Shown here piece after piece: positions 1-7,230 of a stretch of 17,678 nt of DNA (position 1 is its first letter; each line of letters begins with the position of its first letter). The position numbers and the translations under genes are program-made. Source of the stretch: DATJZH01 sp035499215 (GTDB taxonomy: Bacteria > Actinomycetota > Actinomycetes > Streptosporangiales > Streptosporangiaceae); assembly GCA_035499215.1 (NCBI GenBank), contig DATJZH010000228.1, positions 1 to 17,678 on the forward strand, read 5' to 3'. The notes under the pieces were generated by a model that did no database searches, had not been told where the DNA came from, and saw only the letters and a program-made list of their open reading frames with translations.

Positions 1-839
1 GATCGCGGCCGCGGCTGGCAGTGCGGACAGCTGAATGCCGACCGGTTCATGAACTTCTCCTGGCGGACCGGCGCGGCGCACCGCGGGCATGGCAGGCCAG
101 CCTGTCCGTAGACGGCGAGCGACCGGTCGAAATAACCGCTCTGCCCGTTCACATTGACGTACATGCTGTCAAACGACGTCCCGCCAGCCTCAAGCGCCTC
201 GCTGAATACGTCCTGTACCGCGGCAATCAGCCGGACGACGTCGTTGCGCCGCATGGTGTCGGTCGCGCGCGCCCAGTGCATGCGCGCGCGCCACAGCGCC
301 TCGTCGGCGTAGATGTTGCCTACTCCGCTGATCAGCGACTGGTCGAGCAGCGCGCGCTTGATGCCGGTGCGCCGTGCCCTGAGCCGCTCGGTGACAGCGG
401 CCAGATCGAACGCGGCGTCCAGCGGGTCAGGGGCAATGTGCGCGATAGCCGCGGGGAGCATGGCGCCGCCAGGCGAATACATCATGTGCCCGAAGGTGCG
501 CTGGTCGGTGAACCGCAAATCGGGGCCGGCATCGCGGAAAGCGAATCGGATCCGCACATGCGGCGACAGCGGGCGGTCAGCCGGGCCGATCAGCAGCTGG
601 CCGCTCATCCCGAGATGGGCAAGCACGGCGTCGTCACCAAGAGGCAGCCACAGGTACTTCCCCCGGCGGCGAGCGCCGTCAACAGCCCGGCCGCGCAGGG
701 CCGAGGCGAAGTCGTCACCGCCAGCGAGATGGCGCCGCACCGCCCGTGGATGCAGGACGGCGACCGAGTCGATGGTCCGGCCGCTGACGTGTGCCTGCAG
801 GCCACGGCGGACGATCTCCACTTCGGGCAGCTCGGGCAC
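1..839 (-). CDS. mutM: Formamidopyrimidine-DNA glycosylase (Fpg/MutM), C-terminal end cut by window edge
   Basis: Bifunctional DNA glycosylase/AP lyase that removes oxidised purines such as 8-oxoguanine in base excision repair. The GTG start gives VPELPEVEIV, so after Met removal the catalytic Pro and following Glu are at residues 2-3. GKYLWL (Lys61), HLGMSGQ and the helix-two-turn-helix block LLDQSLISGVGNIYADE are visible. The C-terminal zinc finger (CPRC ... CPHCQ, with the expected Arg in NRSAF) ends about four residues before the edge, so only a few residues are probably missing. 279 codons are present, matching the usual 270-290. It lies 3 bases after the rnc stop, so it is very likely cotranslated with rnc in one operon. 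The gene looks intact. Family assignment is firm. Confidence 0.95.
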   Translation of the reverse strand, partial: MPELPEVEIVRRGLQAHVSGRTIDSVAVLHPRAVRRHLAGGDDFASALRGRAVDGARRRGKYLWLPLGDDAVLAHLGMSGQLLIGPADRPLSPHVRIRFAFRDAGPDLRFTDQRTFGHMMYSPGGAMLPAAIAHIAPDPLDAAFDLAAVTERLRARRTGIKRALLDQSLISGVGNIYADEALWRARMHWARATDTMRRNDVVRLIAAVQDVFSEALEAGGTSFDSMYVNVNGQSGYFDRSLAVYGQAGLPCPRCAAPVRQEKFMNRSAFSCPHCQPRPR

Positions 840-842
840 CGG

Positions 843-1592
843 CTAGTCCAGGCGCTCGCCGTCGCCGCCCGAGCCCGCTGGCGCGGCGCTGATCGCAGTC
901 CACGCCGCCTCCGCGGCCTGCTGCTCAGCCTCCTTCTTGGAGCGCCCCTCGCCTTCCCCGTAAATGCTGCCGCCGATCCTGACCGATGCGCGGAACGACT
1001 TCTGGTGATCGGGCCCGCTCTCTTCCACGTGATATTCCGGCACCCCCAGCAGCTCGGCAGCGGTGAGCTCCTGCAGCGATGTCTTCCAGTCCAGTCCAGC
1101 GCCCAGCATCGCCGAGCGGGCTATGACCGGGTCGAACAGGCGGTGCACGAGCTCATCGGCGGCAGCCAGCCCGCAGTCGAGGTAGACGGCGCCGATGACC
1201 GCCTCCAGCGTGTCGGCAAGTATCGACGACTTGTCCCTGCCGCCGGTACCTTCCTCGCCCTTCCCCAGGCGGACGTAGGACCCCAGGCGCAGGCCACGGG
1301 ATACGCCCGCCAGCGCGCGCATGTTGACGACAGCCGCGCGCAGCTTGGCCAGCTGCCCTTCCGGCAGATCGGGATACTCGCGGAAGAGCGTGTCGGTCAC
1401 GACGAGGCCGAGCACTGAGTCGCCGAGAAACTCCAGCCGCTCGTTGGTCGGCAGGCCGCCGTTCTCATAGGCGAACGACCGGTGCGTCAGCGCCCGCTCG
1501 AGCAGCTCGCGGCCGAGCTGCGCCTTGAGCATGCCGAGCAGATCGCCGGTGTCGGCGCCGGCCGCATAGCCGTCGCCGGGCGTTTCACTCAC
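843..1592 (-). CDS. rnc: Ribonuclease III
   Basis: Endoribonuclease that cleaves double-stranded RNA, notably in rRNA precursor processing and mRNA turnover; acts as a dimer in the cytoplasm. The protein is 249 aa. The signature NERLEFLGDSVLGLV lies near residues 50-64 and the second catalytic block DTLEAVIGAVYLDCG near residues 126-140. A C-terminal double-stranded RNA binding domain runs from about DWKTSLQEL to the KKEAEQQAAEAAW helix. The start is GTG, the only in-frame start near the conserved region. An ATG at 1600-1598 has the better Shine-Dalgarno spacing but is out of frame and meets a stop after three codons. The gene sits 80 bases after rpmF and 3 bases before mutM, a standard actinobacterial order. 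Confidence 0.96.
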   Translation of the reverse strand: MSETPGDGYAAGADTGDLLGMLKAQLGRELLERALTHRSFAYENGGLPTNERLEFLGDSVLGLVVTDTLFREYPDLPEGQLAKLRAAVVNMRALAGVSRGLRLGSYVRLGKGEEGTGGRDKSSILADTLEAVIGAVYLDCGLAAADELVHRLFDPVIARSAMLGAGLDWKTSLQELTAAELLGVPEYHVEESGPDHQKSFRASVRIGGSIYGEGEGRSKKEAEQQAAEAAWTAISAAPAGSGGDGERLD

Positions 1593-1600
1593 TCACTCAT
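1586..1600 (-). repeat. Tetranucleotide repeat and 3-codon mini-ORF at the rnc start
   Basis: Read on the minus strand, the start region is ATGAGTGAGTGAGTGAAACG, a run of GAGT/GTGA units. The ATG sits 6 bases after GGGAGG and encodes only Met-Ser-Glu-stop. Its TGA overlaps the rnc GTG start by four bases (GTGA, 1592-1589). Removing two 4-base units would give ATG AGT GAA ACG, which puts the ATG directly in frame with rnc. The reading as slippage-derived or as reinitiation coupling is inference. Confidence 0.55.
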
Positions 1601-1672
1601 CGTCTCCCTCCCGCGGCGCAAATCCGCGGTGCGCGGGCCGGGCAGCCAGCCCGGGATACCACGTGCTGCGCC

Positions 1673-1849
1673 TCAGGAAGGAGTGATCACCTGGCGCCGG
1701 TTGTAAGTGCCGCACACAGGACATGCCGTGTGCGGCAGCTTGGGCTCACGGCACTGCGGGCAGCTTACGAGCCGAGGTGCCGTAGCCTTCCAATTCGCCC
1801 GCCGCGACCTGGTATTGCTACGCGACGTCCGTCGCTTCGGTACAGCCAT
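1673..1849 (-). CDS. rpmF: 50S ribosomal protein L32, zinc-binding form
   Basis: Small structural protein of the large ribosomal subunit. It is 58 aa, starting MAVPKRRTSRSNTRSRRA, the classic L32 N-terminus; an in-frame start 18 bases upstream is rejected because family members begin at MAVPK. Cysteines at 30, 33, 43 and 46 (CPQC and CPVC) form the zinc ribbon of the C+ type. The ATG is one base after the stop of the DUF177 gene (TGA-G-ATG), so the two are almost certainly translationally coupled; this DUF177-rpmF pairing is widespread in bacteria. Confidence 0.96.
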   Translation of the reverse strand: MAVPKRRTSRSNTRSRRANWKATAPRLVSCPQCREPKLPHTACPVCGTYNRRQVITPS

Positions 1850-1850
1850 C

Positions 1851-2516
1851 TCAGTGCTCCTTCGCATTATTTTCCCTTATCCCGGACGGGTGCCCGCCCG
1901 GCATTCCCGTATCCGGCACCGCGCTTTCCGGCACCGCGCTTTCCGGCACCGCGCTTTCGCGGCGGCCACCGTCCGCGACCCGGAAATCCCGGAGCGCCGC
2001 CCACGCACCGGCTTCGCTGTCGTGCCGGTGGCTCTCGTCGGCGTCCGCGAGCCGGATGCCGCACTGCGGGCACAGGCCCTGGCAGTCATCCGCGCACAGC
2101 GGCGAGAGCGGCAGCTCAAGCACCAGCGCATCCCGCAGGGCGGGCTCAAGGTCCAGCAGGTCCCCGGCCAGGAGATACCCGTCCGGGCCGGCCCGGTCAG
2201 GGTCGCGGGTGAACAGCTCCCGGAAGCTGACCCGGATAGTCGAGGTGAACGGCTGCAGGCATCGCGCGCACTCCCCGGCCAGCGGCGCGACCACCGAGAC
2301 GGTGCCGAGCACTCCCTCCGCAACGCCCTCGAGCTGGACATCGAGCCCGAGGTCGGCCCCTTCAGGGACGCCGACGAGCTGCACGCTCAGCTCGGCCGGA
2401 GCGGAAACGGTACGCCTTTCGCTGCGTGCCGATCCTGGACCGAGGGTCCGGGTATCGAAGATAAGCGGCCCGCGCGGATCGAGCTGCTTCCGGTGCTTGG
2501 ATCGGGGCAGTGGCAT
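1851..2516 (-). CDS. DUF177 (YceD) family protein, probable 23S rRNA/50S assembly factor
   Basis: 221 aa. YceD/DUF177 proteins are encoded next to rpmF and are implicated in 23S rRNA accumulation and 50S assembly. Visible features are an N-terminal FDTRTLG segment, a central GECARCLQPF motif (Cys83, Cys86) and a second cluster with Cys141, Cys145, Cys149 and Cys152 (LCPQCG), together resembling a metal site. After about residue 186 the protein departs from the family: there are three exact copies of ESAVP (187-201) and a low-complexity tail. It lies immediately upstream of rpmF with one base between them. Its own start follows a 183-base gap after coaD, so it may head a transcript with rpmF, rnc and mutM. 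Confidence 0.9.
   Translation of the reverse strand: MPLPRSKHRKQLDPRGPLIFDTRTLGPGSARSERRTVSAPAELSVQLVGVPEGADLGLDVQLEGVAEGVLGTVSVVAPLAGECARCLQPFTSTIRVSFRELFTRDPDRAGPDGYLLAGDLLDLEPALRDALVLELPLSPLCADDCQGLCPQCGIRLADADESHRHDSEAGAWAALRDFRVADGGRRESAVPESAVPESAVPDTGMPGGHPSGIRENNAKEH
1913..1957. repeat. Three exact 15-base tandem repeats inside the DUF177 gene
   Basis: Three perfect copies of CCGGCACCGCGCTTT (plus strand) lie end to end. On the minus strand each adds ESAVP in frame to the C-terminal tail of the DUF177 protein. Because the unit is a multiple of three, copy-number change would not break the reading frame. The flanking tail is also low complexity and lies outside the conserved cysteine region. 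Confidence 0.9.
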
Positions 2517-2662
2517 GGCAGACAGATGAGGTGGCAGGGGTATCGGGCGACCAAGCTTACCTTCCGGCCTGCAGTAATCCTAACCTGGCCCGGTCCGGGG
2601 GCGGGCGGCGGGGCCGCGGCGCCGGACGGCGAGATGCCGTAGCGCCGGACGGCCGGAGATGC

Positions 2663-2687
2663 AGCCGGCCGGGTGCCGTGGCCGGCT
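2663..2687 (-). terminator. Hairpin 12 bases after the coaD stop, candidate terminator
   Basis: AGCCGGCC and GGCCGGCT form a perfect 8-bp stem around a 9-base loop. No U-run follows, as is common for actinobacterial terminator hairpins. It separates coaD from the DUF177 gene in the 183-base gap 2517-2699. That gap also holds a 12-base direct repeat (GCGCCGGACGGC, twice) and otherwise shows no coding signal. It might only attenuate read-through. Confidence 0.45.
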
Positions 2688-2699
2688 CGTGGCCGGCGC

Positions 2700-3179
2700 T
2701 CAGGACGGGCTCAGCCGTCCCTTGAGCGCGTCCAGCACCGGGTCGGGCACGAGCCCGCTGACATCGCCGCCGTACTTGGCGAATTCCTTCACCAGGCTCG
2801 ACGACAGGAAGGCGTAGAGCGGATTGGCCGTCATGAAGAACGTCTCGACGCCGGACTGGTTGTAGTTCATCTGCGCCATCTGCATCTCGTAGTCAAAGTC
2901 GCTCACGGCACGCAGGCCCTTGACAATCGCCGAGACGTCGTGCACGCGGCAGAACTCAACGATCAGCCCGTGGAACTTCTGCACCCGCACGTTGGGGTGC
3001 TTCTTGGTGGCCTCGCGCAGCAGCTCGACGCGCTCGTCGACGGTGAACAGCGCGGATTTGGACGGATTGTGCAAGACGGCCACGATGACCTCGTCATAGA
3101 TCAGCGCGGCACGGGCGACGATGTCGAGATGACCGTTGGTGACTGGGTCGAACGAGCCCGGACAGACCACACGACGCAC
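2700..3179 (-). CDS. coaD: Phosphopantetheine adenylyltransferase
   Basis: Transfers AMP from ATP to 4'-phosphopantetheine, giving dephospho-CoA, the penultimate step of coenzyme A synthesis; cytoplasmic hexamer in characterised members. At 159 aa it has the normal length. The nucleotidyltransferase motif TNGH (14-17, within PGSFDPVTNGHLDI), KGLR (87-90) and SSSLVKE (126-132) are all present. The start MRRVVCPGSFDP matches the family exactly. A GGAGGG ribosome binding site lies in the last codons of rsmD, 6 bases upstream, so it is probably cotranscribed with recG and rsmD. Confidence 0.97.
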   Translation of the reverse strand: MRRVVCPGSFDPVTNGHLDIVARAALIYDEVIVAVLHNPSKSALFTVDERVELLREATKKHPNVRVQKFHGLIVEFCRVHDVSAIVKGLRAVSDFDYEMQMAQMNYNQSGVETFFMTANPLYAFLSSSLVKEFAKYGGDVSGLVPDPVLDALKGRLSPS

Positions 3180-3185
3180 GGCGAT

Positions 3186-3788
3186 TCACCCTCCTGCAGG
3201 CGATGATGGCGCACGCTCGGCGCCTGCGGCGAGACCGTACCAGAGGGTCGCCTCGCCGTAGCTGCGGCATCGGTCGGGGATATACCCCGGCGGCCATGGC
3301 AGCGGGCCCGACCGGGTGGCGCGCTCCACGCACACCAGCGCGGCCGGCGCCAGCCAGTTGCCGCGCGGCAGCGCGAGCAGCAGCCGCTCCAGCTCGTCGT
3401 CGGGGGCCGCATACGGCGGATCGGCGAACACGAAGTCGCGCGGCCGCTGATCGCCGATGCCGCGGCCCAGGGCCCGTTCGACCCGGCCAGCGATCACCCG
3501 GGCTCCCGGCAGCCCGACGGCCGCGATGTTCTCTCGGATCACCCGGACTGCACCCGCATCTGACTCCACCAGCAGCACGTCGGTCGCGCCGCGAGACAGC
3601 GCCTCGAGCCCGACTGCGCCCGAGCCGGCGTACAGGTCGATTACCGCCGCTCCCGCGAGCGTGCCCCGGATCGCCAGCGTCGTGGCGAACAGGCCCTCGC
3701 GGGCACGATCACTGGTCGGGCGGATGGACCTGCCGGGCGGCACGGCCAGCCGCCGGCCGCCCGCTGAGCCCGCGATGATCCTCGTCAT
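3186..3788 (-). CDS. rsmD: 16S rRNA (guanine(966)-N(2))-methyltransferase
   Basis: SAM-dependent methyltransferase modifying G966 (E. coli numbering) of 16S rRNA in assembled small subunits. It has 200 aa. Visible motifs are the N-terminal RPTSDRARE (23-31), the SAM-binding DLYAGSGAVGLEALSRGA (51-68), an acidic ribose-binding residue in VESD and the catalytic DPPY (123-126). The start codon overlaps the recG stop by four bases (ATGA, 3788-3785), which argues for coupled translation. The C-terminal tail after about residue 185 is low complexity and family-atypical but short. Confidence 0.95.
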   Translation of the reverse strand: MTRIIAGSAGGRRLAVPPGRSIRPTSDRAREGLFATTLAIRGTLAGAAVIDLYAGSGAVGLEALSRGATDVLLVESDAGAVRVIRENIAAVGLPGARVIAGRVERALGRGIGDQRPRDFVFADPPYAAPDDELERLLLALPRGNWLAPAALVCVERATRSGPLPWPPGYIPDRCRSYGEATLWYGLAAGAERAPSSPAGG

Positions 3789-6025
3789 GCCTTCTCGAGA
3801 AAGTCGGCCCGCTCAGCGTCAAGCAGGGCACGGATCACGGCCGCCAGCCCTGGCTGGCCGGCCAGCGCGGGGTCGGCGGCCACAAGCCCGCTGGCTTCCT
3901 CCCGGGCGCGGCCGATCAAGTCCTCGTCAGCGAGCAGGGTCAGCAGCCGCAGGCTGGAGCGCCGCCCGGCCTGGGCCGCGCCGAGCACGTCGCCCTCTCT
4001 GCGCTGCTGGAGATCCAGCCTGGCCAGGATGAAGCCGTCCAGCGTCGCCGCGACCGCATCCAGCCGCTGGCGCGCGCTGCCGCCCTCGGGCGCCTCAGTC
4101 ACCAGCAGGCACAGGCCCTCGTGGCTGCCCCGGCCTACCCGCCCGCGCAGCTGGTGCAGCTGTGACACGCCGAACCGGTCCGCGTCCATGATGACCATGG
4201 CGGTCGCGTTCGGCACGTCCACGCCGACCTCGACCACGGTGGTCGTCACTAGGACATCCACTGCGCCGCCGGTGAAGGAGCGCATGACCTTGTCCTTCTC
4301 ATCCGGCGGCAGCCTGCCGTGCAGGACAGCCAGGCGCAGCCCGGTCAGCGGGCCGCGCTCGAGCTCGGCGGCGAGATCCACCACGGCCAGTGCGGGGCGC
4401 CGCGGCGCAGCGTCGTCCGTGCCGCCGCTGATGTCGTCGGCAGGACTGTCGCCGTCATCCTGCCGGCCGGCAGGCTTGCCGCGCCCGGCGGTCCCGCCCG
4501 GCTCTTCGGTGCCGATCCGCGGGCATACGACATAGGCCTGCCGCCCGCGCGAGGTTTCCTCCCTTATCCGTTCCCAGGCCCGGTCGAGGTAGTGCGGTTT
4601 CTCGGCGGCGGGGACCACGTGCGTGACAATCGGCGAGCGGCCGGCCGGCAGCTCGGTCAGGGTCGAGATGTCAAGGTCGCCGAATACCGTCATCGCGACG
4701 GTACGCGGAATGGGGGTCGCGGTCATCACCAGCACATGCGGTCTGCCCTCGCCCGCCTTCTCCCGCAACGCGTCGCGCTGCTCGACTCCGAACCTGTGCT
4801 GCTCGTCGATGACCACCAGCCCGAGGTCAGCGAACTGCACTTTCTCCTCGAGCAGCGCGTGCGTGCCGATCACGATCCCCGCTGCCCCGGATGCCGCCTC
4901 CAGCAGAGCTCCGCGGCGTGCCGCCGCGCCCTGCGAGCCGGTCAGCAGGGCCAGCCGGGTCGCGTGCTCGGCCCCGCCGAGCTGGCCCGCCTGCGCCAGC
5001 GGCCCGAGCAGCTGGCTGATCGACCGGTAGTGCTGCTGAGCCAGCACCTCGGTCGGGGCGAGCAGCACCGCCTGCCCGGCGGCGTCTACCACCTGCAGCA
5101 TCGCCCGGACCGCGATCACCGTCTTGCCCGAGCCGACCTCGCCCTGCAGCAGCCGGTGCATCGGGTGCTCATGTCTGAGGTCGTCGGCGATGGTGGCGCC
5201 CGCCAGCTGCTGGCCCACCGTCAGCTCGAACGGCAGCGCAGCGTCGAACTCGGCCAACAGGCCGCCGGCCGCCGGCGGCCTGGGCGTGGCGCTGTAATCC
5301 GCCGCGGCCAGCCGCCGCTGCGCGAGCACCACCTGCAAGGAGAGGGCCTCGTCCCACTTCAGCCGCAGCTTGGCCCTGGCCAGGTCCCCGCGGTCGACCG
5401 GGCGGTGGATCCCGCGCAGCGCGTCGGCATACCCGCACAGGCCGTGGCGGCTGCGGACATCGGCAGGCAGCGGATCGCTTGGCACGTCGAGCACATCGAG
5501 CGCGATCTGCACCGAGTCGGCGATCTTCCAGGAGGAGATCTCCTTGGCTGCCCGGTAGACGGGAATGAGCTCGGATGCGAACTCGCTCGCCCTGGCCGCA
5601 GGGTCACCGGTGCCCAGCAGCTCGTAGTCGGGATGCGCCAGCTGCCGCCTGCCCCGGAAGGTCGACACCTGACCGGAGAACAGGCCGCGGACGCCGGGCC
5701 GCAGCTCGCGCTCGCGCCTGTCCTGCCGTCCACGGCCGAAGAACGTCAGCGTCAGGCTTCCCCGCCCGTCGGTGACGGCAGCCTCCAGGATGGTGCCCGG
5801 CCGGCTGCGCATTGTACGCATGGTCACCTTGGCGATCTCTGCCTGGACGGTCACGTGCTCTCCGTCGCGCAGCGAGGTGAGCTCAGTCAGCTCGCCGCGC
5901 TCGTCGTAGCGGCGCGGGTAGTGCGCAAGCAGCTCGCCGACGGTCCGGATTCCGAGAGCCTGGTCCAGCCGCTTGGCCGCCTTGTCCCCGACCGCCAGCC
6001 GCAGCGGGTCCTCAAGCGTCGCCAT
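3785..6025 (-). CDS. recG: ATP-dependent DNA helicase RecG
   Basis: Double-stranded DNA translocase that remodels stalled replication forks and branched recombination intermediates. The protein is 746 aa. An N-terminal wedge/OB region lies roughly at 50-140. Helicase motifs follow: Walker A GEVGSGKT (295-302), motif II DEQH with the RecG-typical DEQHRFG (407-413), motif III TATPIPRT (435-442), and motif VI QLRGRVGR (625-632). A low-complexity Gly/Asp-rich insert at about 507-545 lies between CPRIG and ALAVVDLAAEL; inserts at this place are common in actinobacterial RecG. The start MATLEDPLRLAVGDKAAK has a GGAG about 10 bases upstream. It is the first gene of the recG-rsmD-coaD run and divergent from rpmB. 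Confidence 0.97.
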   Translation of the reverse strand: MATLEDPLRLAVGDKAAKRLDQALGIRTVGELLAHYPRRYDERGELTELTSLRDGEHVTVQAEIAKVTMRTMRSRPGTILEAAVTDGRGSLTLTFFGRGRQDRRERELRPGVRGLFSGQVSTFRGRRQLAHPDYELLGTGDPAARASEFASELIPVYRAAKEISSWKIADSVQIALDVLDVPSDPLPADVRSRHGLCGYADALRGIHRPVDRGDLARAKLRLKWDEALSLQVVLAQRRLAAADYSATPRPPAAGGLLAEFDAALPFELTVGQQLAGATIADDLRHEHPMHRLLQGEVGSGKTVIAVRAMLQVVDAAGQAVLLAPTEVLAQQHYRSISQLLGPLAQAGQLGGAEHATRLALLTGSQGAAARRGALLEAASGAAGIVIGTHALLEEKVQFADLGLVVIDEQHRFGVEQRDALREKAGEGRPHVLVMTATPIPRTVAMTVFGDLDISTLTELPAGRSPIVTHVVPAAEKPHYLDRAWERIREETSRGRQAYVVCPRIGTEEPGGTAGRGKPAGRQDDGDSPADDISGGTDDAAPRRPALAVVDLAAELERGPLTGLRLAVLHGRLPPDEKDKVMRSFTGGAVDVLVTTTVVEVGVDVPNATAMVIMDADRFGVSQLHQLRGRVGRGSHEGLCLLVTEAPEGGSARQRLDAVAATLDGFILARLDLQQRREGDVLGAAQAGRRSSLRLLTLLADEDLIGRAREEASGLVAADPALAGQPGLAAVIRALLDAERADFLEKA

Positions 6026-6265
6026 GGGAAGTTACTCCGCTCCGATCAGCATGTCCGGCACCGCCGCCATACCCGGCAGGATAGGACCCGGCCCTGTCAG
6101 CGCGGGCGGGGGCGCTGACGCGCCGGCCGGCGGGCTTCATCCCGGGCAGGCCTGCGATCCCGGTCCCGGCTCGCGCTGCCGCCCGCCTGTCGGATACCCT
6201 TCGGTGACCGCGTAGGCGCAGCCGGGCGGTGACCTAACTCGCTAACACCCAAATGGAGCGATCCC
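6026..6265. promoter_or_regulatory. Divergent intergenic region between recG and rpmB
   Basis: This 240-base gap must contain the promoters for recG (-) and rpmB (+). It is non-coding in appearance. I see a short perfect hairpin GGCGC-TGAC-GCGCC near 6110-6123 and a less GC-rich stretch (CTAACTCGCTAACACCCAAA) just before the rpmB ribosome binding site GGAG. No convincing -35/-10 pair can be named. In Streptomyces, as I recall, a DAK-domain gene lies between rpmB and recG; nothing of that size fits here. Confidence 0.4.
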
Positions 6266-6451
6266 GTGGCTTCAGTCTGCGACGTCTGCGGCAAGAGGCC
6301 GGGTTTCGGCAACAACGTGTCACACTCGCATCGCCGCACCCCGCGCCGCTGGAACCCCAATATTCAGACCGTGCGCGCCATGGTGGGCAAGACTCCCAAG
6401 CGGCTGAACGTGTGCACCTCCTGCATCAAGGCAGGCAAGGTCACCCGCTGA
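6266..6451 (+). CDS. rpmB: 50S ribosomal protein L28, zinc-binding form
   Basis: Structural protein of the large ribosomal subunit, 61 aa. The GTG start gives MASVCDVCGKRPGFGNNVSH, a typical L28 N-terminus, followed by the SHRRTPRRWNPNIQ block. Cys5, Cys8, Cys50 and Cys53 form two CxxC pairs, the zinc-binding C+ type. A GGAG lies 9 bases upstream of the start. It is monocistronic, divergent from recG and convergent with the decayed minus-strand gene that follows. Confidence 0.96.
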   Translation: MASVCDVCGKRPGFGNNVSHSHRRTPRRWNPNIQTVRAMVGKTPKRLNVCTSCIKAGKVTR

Positions 6452-7076
6452 TAACGGCCGCTGCCCGACACTCCGGCTGACGCCCTGATGACCGGCAAAG
6501 CAGGGCTGGCCCGGATGACCTGGAATGCCCAGCTGGCGCTGCCTGATCAGCCGGAAATGCACAGTGACGGGTGCTGTCGCCGGGCGCGCCGCGGCGTGTG
6601 ACACGGCAGCGCGATGCCACCGGGAAGGAGCGCGGCCCCCGGAAAGGGCGTGCCGCGCGATCCTCAGCCACCGGGCTCTGGCCGGCGGCGCGGGCCCGAC
6701 ACGCGTGCCGGGCGTGCTGATGGCCAGCGAGCCGGTCGCCGGCTGATCGCGACTCGCAGCGCTGAGCGCTGCAATGCTGGTACGCTGGCGGGCCGAAGCT
6801 CAGCACCTGGTGCGGTGCCTCCAGCGCGAGTATCGCAGCGACGACCACTCCGGCGCCGGCGGCAAACCAGGGAGTGATGAACGTCGCGCGCACCCATCGC
6901 GAGGCAAACGTCCCGGCCCTCGCACGAGAGCCGCGGCCGGCCCCGCGCGCCCGCGTCCCGCCGGCCGCTGCCGGGCCGTGAGCGGCAGCGGTGACGCGGA
7001 CGCCACGACCGGAAGGAGCTTTCCGGCGCTGCGCCCTGTGCCTGGGAATGCACTCGCTGCGACGTCGCGGCATCAC
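6441..7076 (-). pseudogene. Probable frameshifted remnant of a membrane-anchored secreted protein
   Basis: The first reading frame (211 codons to its stop) has a basic N-terminus, then one convincing transmembrane segment TPWFAAGAGVVVAAILALE near residues 68-86, then HQVLSFGPP and a Cys pair (HCSAQRC). After about 6750 this frame turns Arg/His-rich and implausible. The next frame carries PATGSLAISTPGTRVGPAP and later APVTVHFRLIRQR. Near 6531 the third frame continues as WAFQVIRASPALPV. Together these read as one protein (signal anchor, Cys pair, Pro/Ala linker, beta-rich C-terminal domain) broken by two frameshifts. From memory, small actinobacterial signal-anchor proteins with a carbohydrate-binding-like C-terminal domain share this plan. 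Assembly errors, or an intact short protein in the first frame, are alternatives. Confidence 0.42.
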
Positions 7077-7148
7077 AGGTTTATATCAAGCGAGCGCTCA
7101 TCCTGCCACCGCCAAAATTCAGGTGCTGACTGCTCGACTCCCGGTAAA

Positions 7149-7193
7149 GGCCCAGTACGAGACTGGGCCCCAGCTGGTGCGCGGCCCAGTCTC
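7149..7193 (-). promoter_or_regulatory. Competing stem-loops (attenuator-like) downstream of thiL
   Basis: Three segments are complementary in an alternating way: 7149-7156 (GGCCCAGT), 7159-7169 (GAGACTGGGCC) and 7183-7193 (GGCCCAGTCTC). The middle can pair with the right segment over 11 perfect bp (13-base loop) or with the left over 8 perfect bp (5-base loop), but not both. Read in the minus direction, the 11-bp stem forms first. The 8-bp stem forms last and is followed by TTTACC, resembling an antiterminator/terminator pair between thiL and the remnant gene. Pairing is seen; regulation is inference. It may simply be a terminator built from a repeated unit. Confidence 0.45.
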
Positions 7194-7205
7194 ATCCCCG
7201 CCAGC

Positions 7206-7222
7206 GGCCCCCGACAGGGGCC
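7206..7222 (-). terminator. Short GC hairpin just after the thiL stop
   Basis: GGCCCC-CGACA-GGGGCC is a perfect 6-bp stem with a 5-base loop, 8 bases beyond the thiL stop codon in the direction of thiL transcription. No U-run follows on the minus strand. Read on the plus strand it is followed by ATCAAAATCT. Confidence 0.4.
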
Positions 7223-7230
7223 ATCAAAAT

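Noticed and set aside
21..1418. Long plus-strand open frame of 465 codons
   Set aside because: Antisense to mutM and rnc, which have full family motifs. The translation is Arg/Ala/Pro-rich noise typical of high-GC shadow frames.
1913..1957. Possible CRISPR-like repeat array
   Set aside because: The three units are contiguous, only 15 bases long, have no spacers, and encode amino acids in frame.
4319..6118. Long plus-strand open frame of 599 codons
   Set aside because: Antisense to recG, whose helicase motifs are complete. No recognisable domain on this strand.
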